Source of the DNA: Nitrosospira multiformis
GTDB taxonomy: Bacteria > Pseudomonadota > Gammaproteobacteria > Burkholderiales > UBA11063
Direction: 5' to 3'
DNA length: 7,100 nucleotides
Assembly (NCBI GenBank): GCA_020726205.1
Contig: DYTA01000057.1
Span: forward strand, 1 to 7,100
Under the pieces are notes generated by a model that worked only from the letters and a program-made list of their open reading frames with translations, was not told the origin of the DNA and did not search any database. Shown piece after piece: positions 6,180-7,100 of this stretch. Every line of letters starts with the position of its first letter. The first letter of the stretch is position 1. The position numbers and the translations under genes are program-made.

Positions 6180-7100
6180 TATAAATCACTCATGTATTTA
6201 ATTTGCAACCACAACGGAGGCTTTGGCATCCAATATCGAAAGACTAATTTTTGCCATGCATTAAATAATTTTCTTCTAATAAAGCTAACCTCACTACTGT
6301 TTAGGGTTAATTTTTCTAATTCGACAGTTCTTCTGATTAAAAGACATGGCGCTACATTATCAAGATAAGCGTCTAACTCTTGTAAATTACGTATATTAAT
6401 TATATTACCATGGTTATAACTTACTTTTACCCAACGATAACCACTAGCTTCAACAAAATAAAGTAAAGAAGTCTCGATATCATGTGCTAACGTTGCTGTA
6501 ATTTGATAGTTTTCCGCATCAAAATCATTGATTTGTAAATTTTGGTCAATTAATTTTCTTAATGCTTCTGTTCTAGCAAAGAACATTGTACTAGTTGGGA
6601 ACTCAAGTAATGTATCACTAAAAATATTGATTGCTGAATTCGCCAATAATTGTTGAACATTACTAAAACGATGACCCCAGCTTAAATTATGCCGATAAAC
6701 ATTAACATTTTGAGGAAATACAAATCCAATTTTTTTATGTTGAATTAGAGCTAAATTACTGGAAACAATTTCTTTTGTTCCACATAAAGTATAAAATAAA
6801 TACTCTCGCCACTTAGCAACTGCCGATTTATGAAGAGTTTTTTTAGTATGCAAGTGTAAACAATACTCATATTTATAGAATACATCTCGAAACTCTATAA
6901 TCATTGGTGCAATATCACGACCACGATTATCTACCACACGAATATCAAAATTCCAATTTGGATATTGCTGACAAAATAATCTAATTTGTAGAGCTTTTTC
7001 TTCACTATCAGTAGAAATAAATAGATCAGGACAATCTTCAAAATTATTTAAACACTGCGCAATTTCTGACATTAGTTCAGGATAAAATACATGTAGAATA
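6179..7100 (-). CDS. Rhamnan synthesis F (RgpF) family protein, C-terminal part (5' end beyond right edge)
   Basis: The reading frame is open to base 7100. The codons before the ATG at 7072 encode ILHVFYPEL, the conserved opening of the C-terminal RgpF module, so that ATG is internal and the gene starts outside the window. About 306 codons are visible. Counting from the internal Met, motifs are DLFISTDS (16-23), RVVDNRGRDIAPMI (45-58), YCLHLHTKKT (70-79; HLHTKK at bases 6839-6856), WREYLFYTL (88-96), IGFVFPQN (115-122), EFPTSTMFFARTEAL (157-171), and ATLAHDIETSLLYFVEASGY (193-212). These match the C-terminal half of RgpF-type proteins, believed to be glycosyltransferases acting in rhamnose-containing polysaccharide assembly. 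The basic, aromatic C-terminus (FRYWMPKPPLWLQIKYM) may bind the membrane. The stop overlaps the next start in TAATG. Whether the missing N-terminus carries the first RgpF module is unknown. Confidence 0.88.
   Translation of the reverse strand, partial: ILHVFYPELMSEIAQCLNNFEDCPDLFISTDSEEKALQIRLFCQQYPNWNFDIRVVDNRGRDIAPMIIEFRDVFYKYEYCLHLHTKKTLHKSAVAKWREYLFYTLCGTKEIVSSNLALIQHKKIGFVFPQNVNVYRHNLSWGHRFSNVQQLLANSAINIFSDTLLEFPTSTMFFARTEALRKLIDQNLQINDFDAENYQITATLAHDIETSLLYFVEASGYRWVKVSYNHGNIINIRNLQELDAYLDNVAPCLLIRRTVELEKLTLNSSEVSFIRRKLFNAWQKLVFRYWMPKPPLWLQIKYMSDL

Overview
This is an AT-rich stretch (roughly one third G+C by eye) in which every supported gene lies on the minus strand, packed as in an operon. 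It is part of a surface-polysaccharide (O-antigen or capsule type) biosynthesis locus. A GT9 (ADP-heptose:LPS heptosyltransferase-like) glycosyltransferase and a full-length WbaP-type initiating transferase point to a low-G+C Gram-negative bacterium. The sequence alone does not fix the genus, and the assignment to Gram-negatives is an inference from gene families.

In the direction of transcription (right to left) the layout is: an RgpF/rhamnan-synthesis-F family protein cut by the right edge (6179-7100); a GT2 glycosyltransferase (5313-6179); a short protein matching only the N-terminal half of RgpF (4483-5316); a second, WbbL-like GT2 glycosyltransferase (3601-4476); a GT9 glycosyltransferase (2582-3604); a 76-bp intergenic gap with a candidate promoter; a VTT-domain (TVP38/TMEM64, DedA-superfamily-like) membrane protein (1786-2505); a WbaP-type undecaprenyl-phosphate hexose-1-phosphate transferase (366-1778); and the N-terminal part of UDP-galactopyranose mutase Glf, cut by the left edge (1-351). 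The five glycosyltransferase-type genes are joined by overlaps of 1 or 4 bp or a 6-bp gap. The last three genes are spaced by 7 and 14 bp.

A coherent reading is that WbaP loads the first sugar phosphate (galactose-1-phosphate in characterised homologues) onto undecaprenyl phosphate. The GT2, GT9 and RgpF-type enzymes then extend the repeat unit, and Glf supplies UDP-galactofuranose. RgpF-type proteins suggest rhamnose or another deoxyhexose in the glycan. The VTT protein may help handle or recycle lipid carrier, but that is a hypothesis from position and fold. No flippase, polymerase, ABC exporter, nucleotide-sugar (for example dTDP-rhamnose) genes, tRNA, rRNA, mobile element or CRISPR array is visible. 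No gene-free stretch exceeds 300 bp.

I see no clear new system. The most interesting points are the stand-alone N-terminal RgpF module beside a second RgpF gene, and the membrane-lipid-transporter-like gene placed directly before the initiating transferase behind its own candidate promoter.
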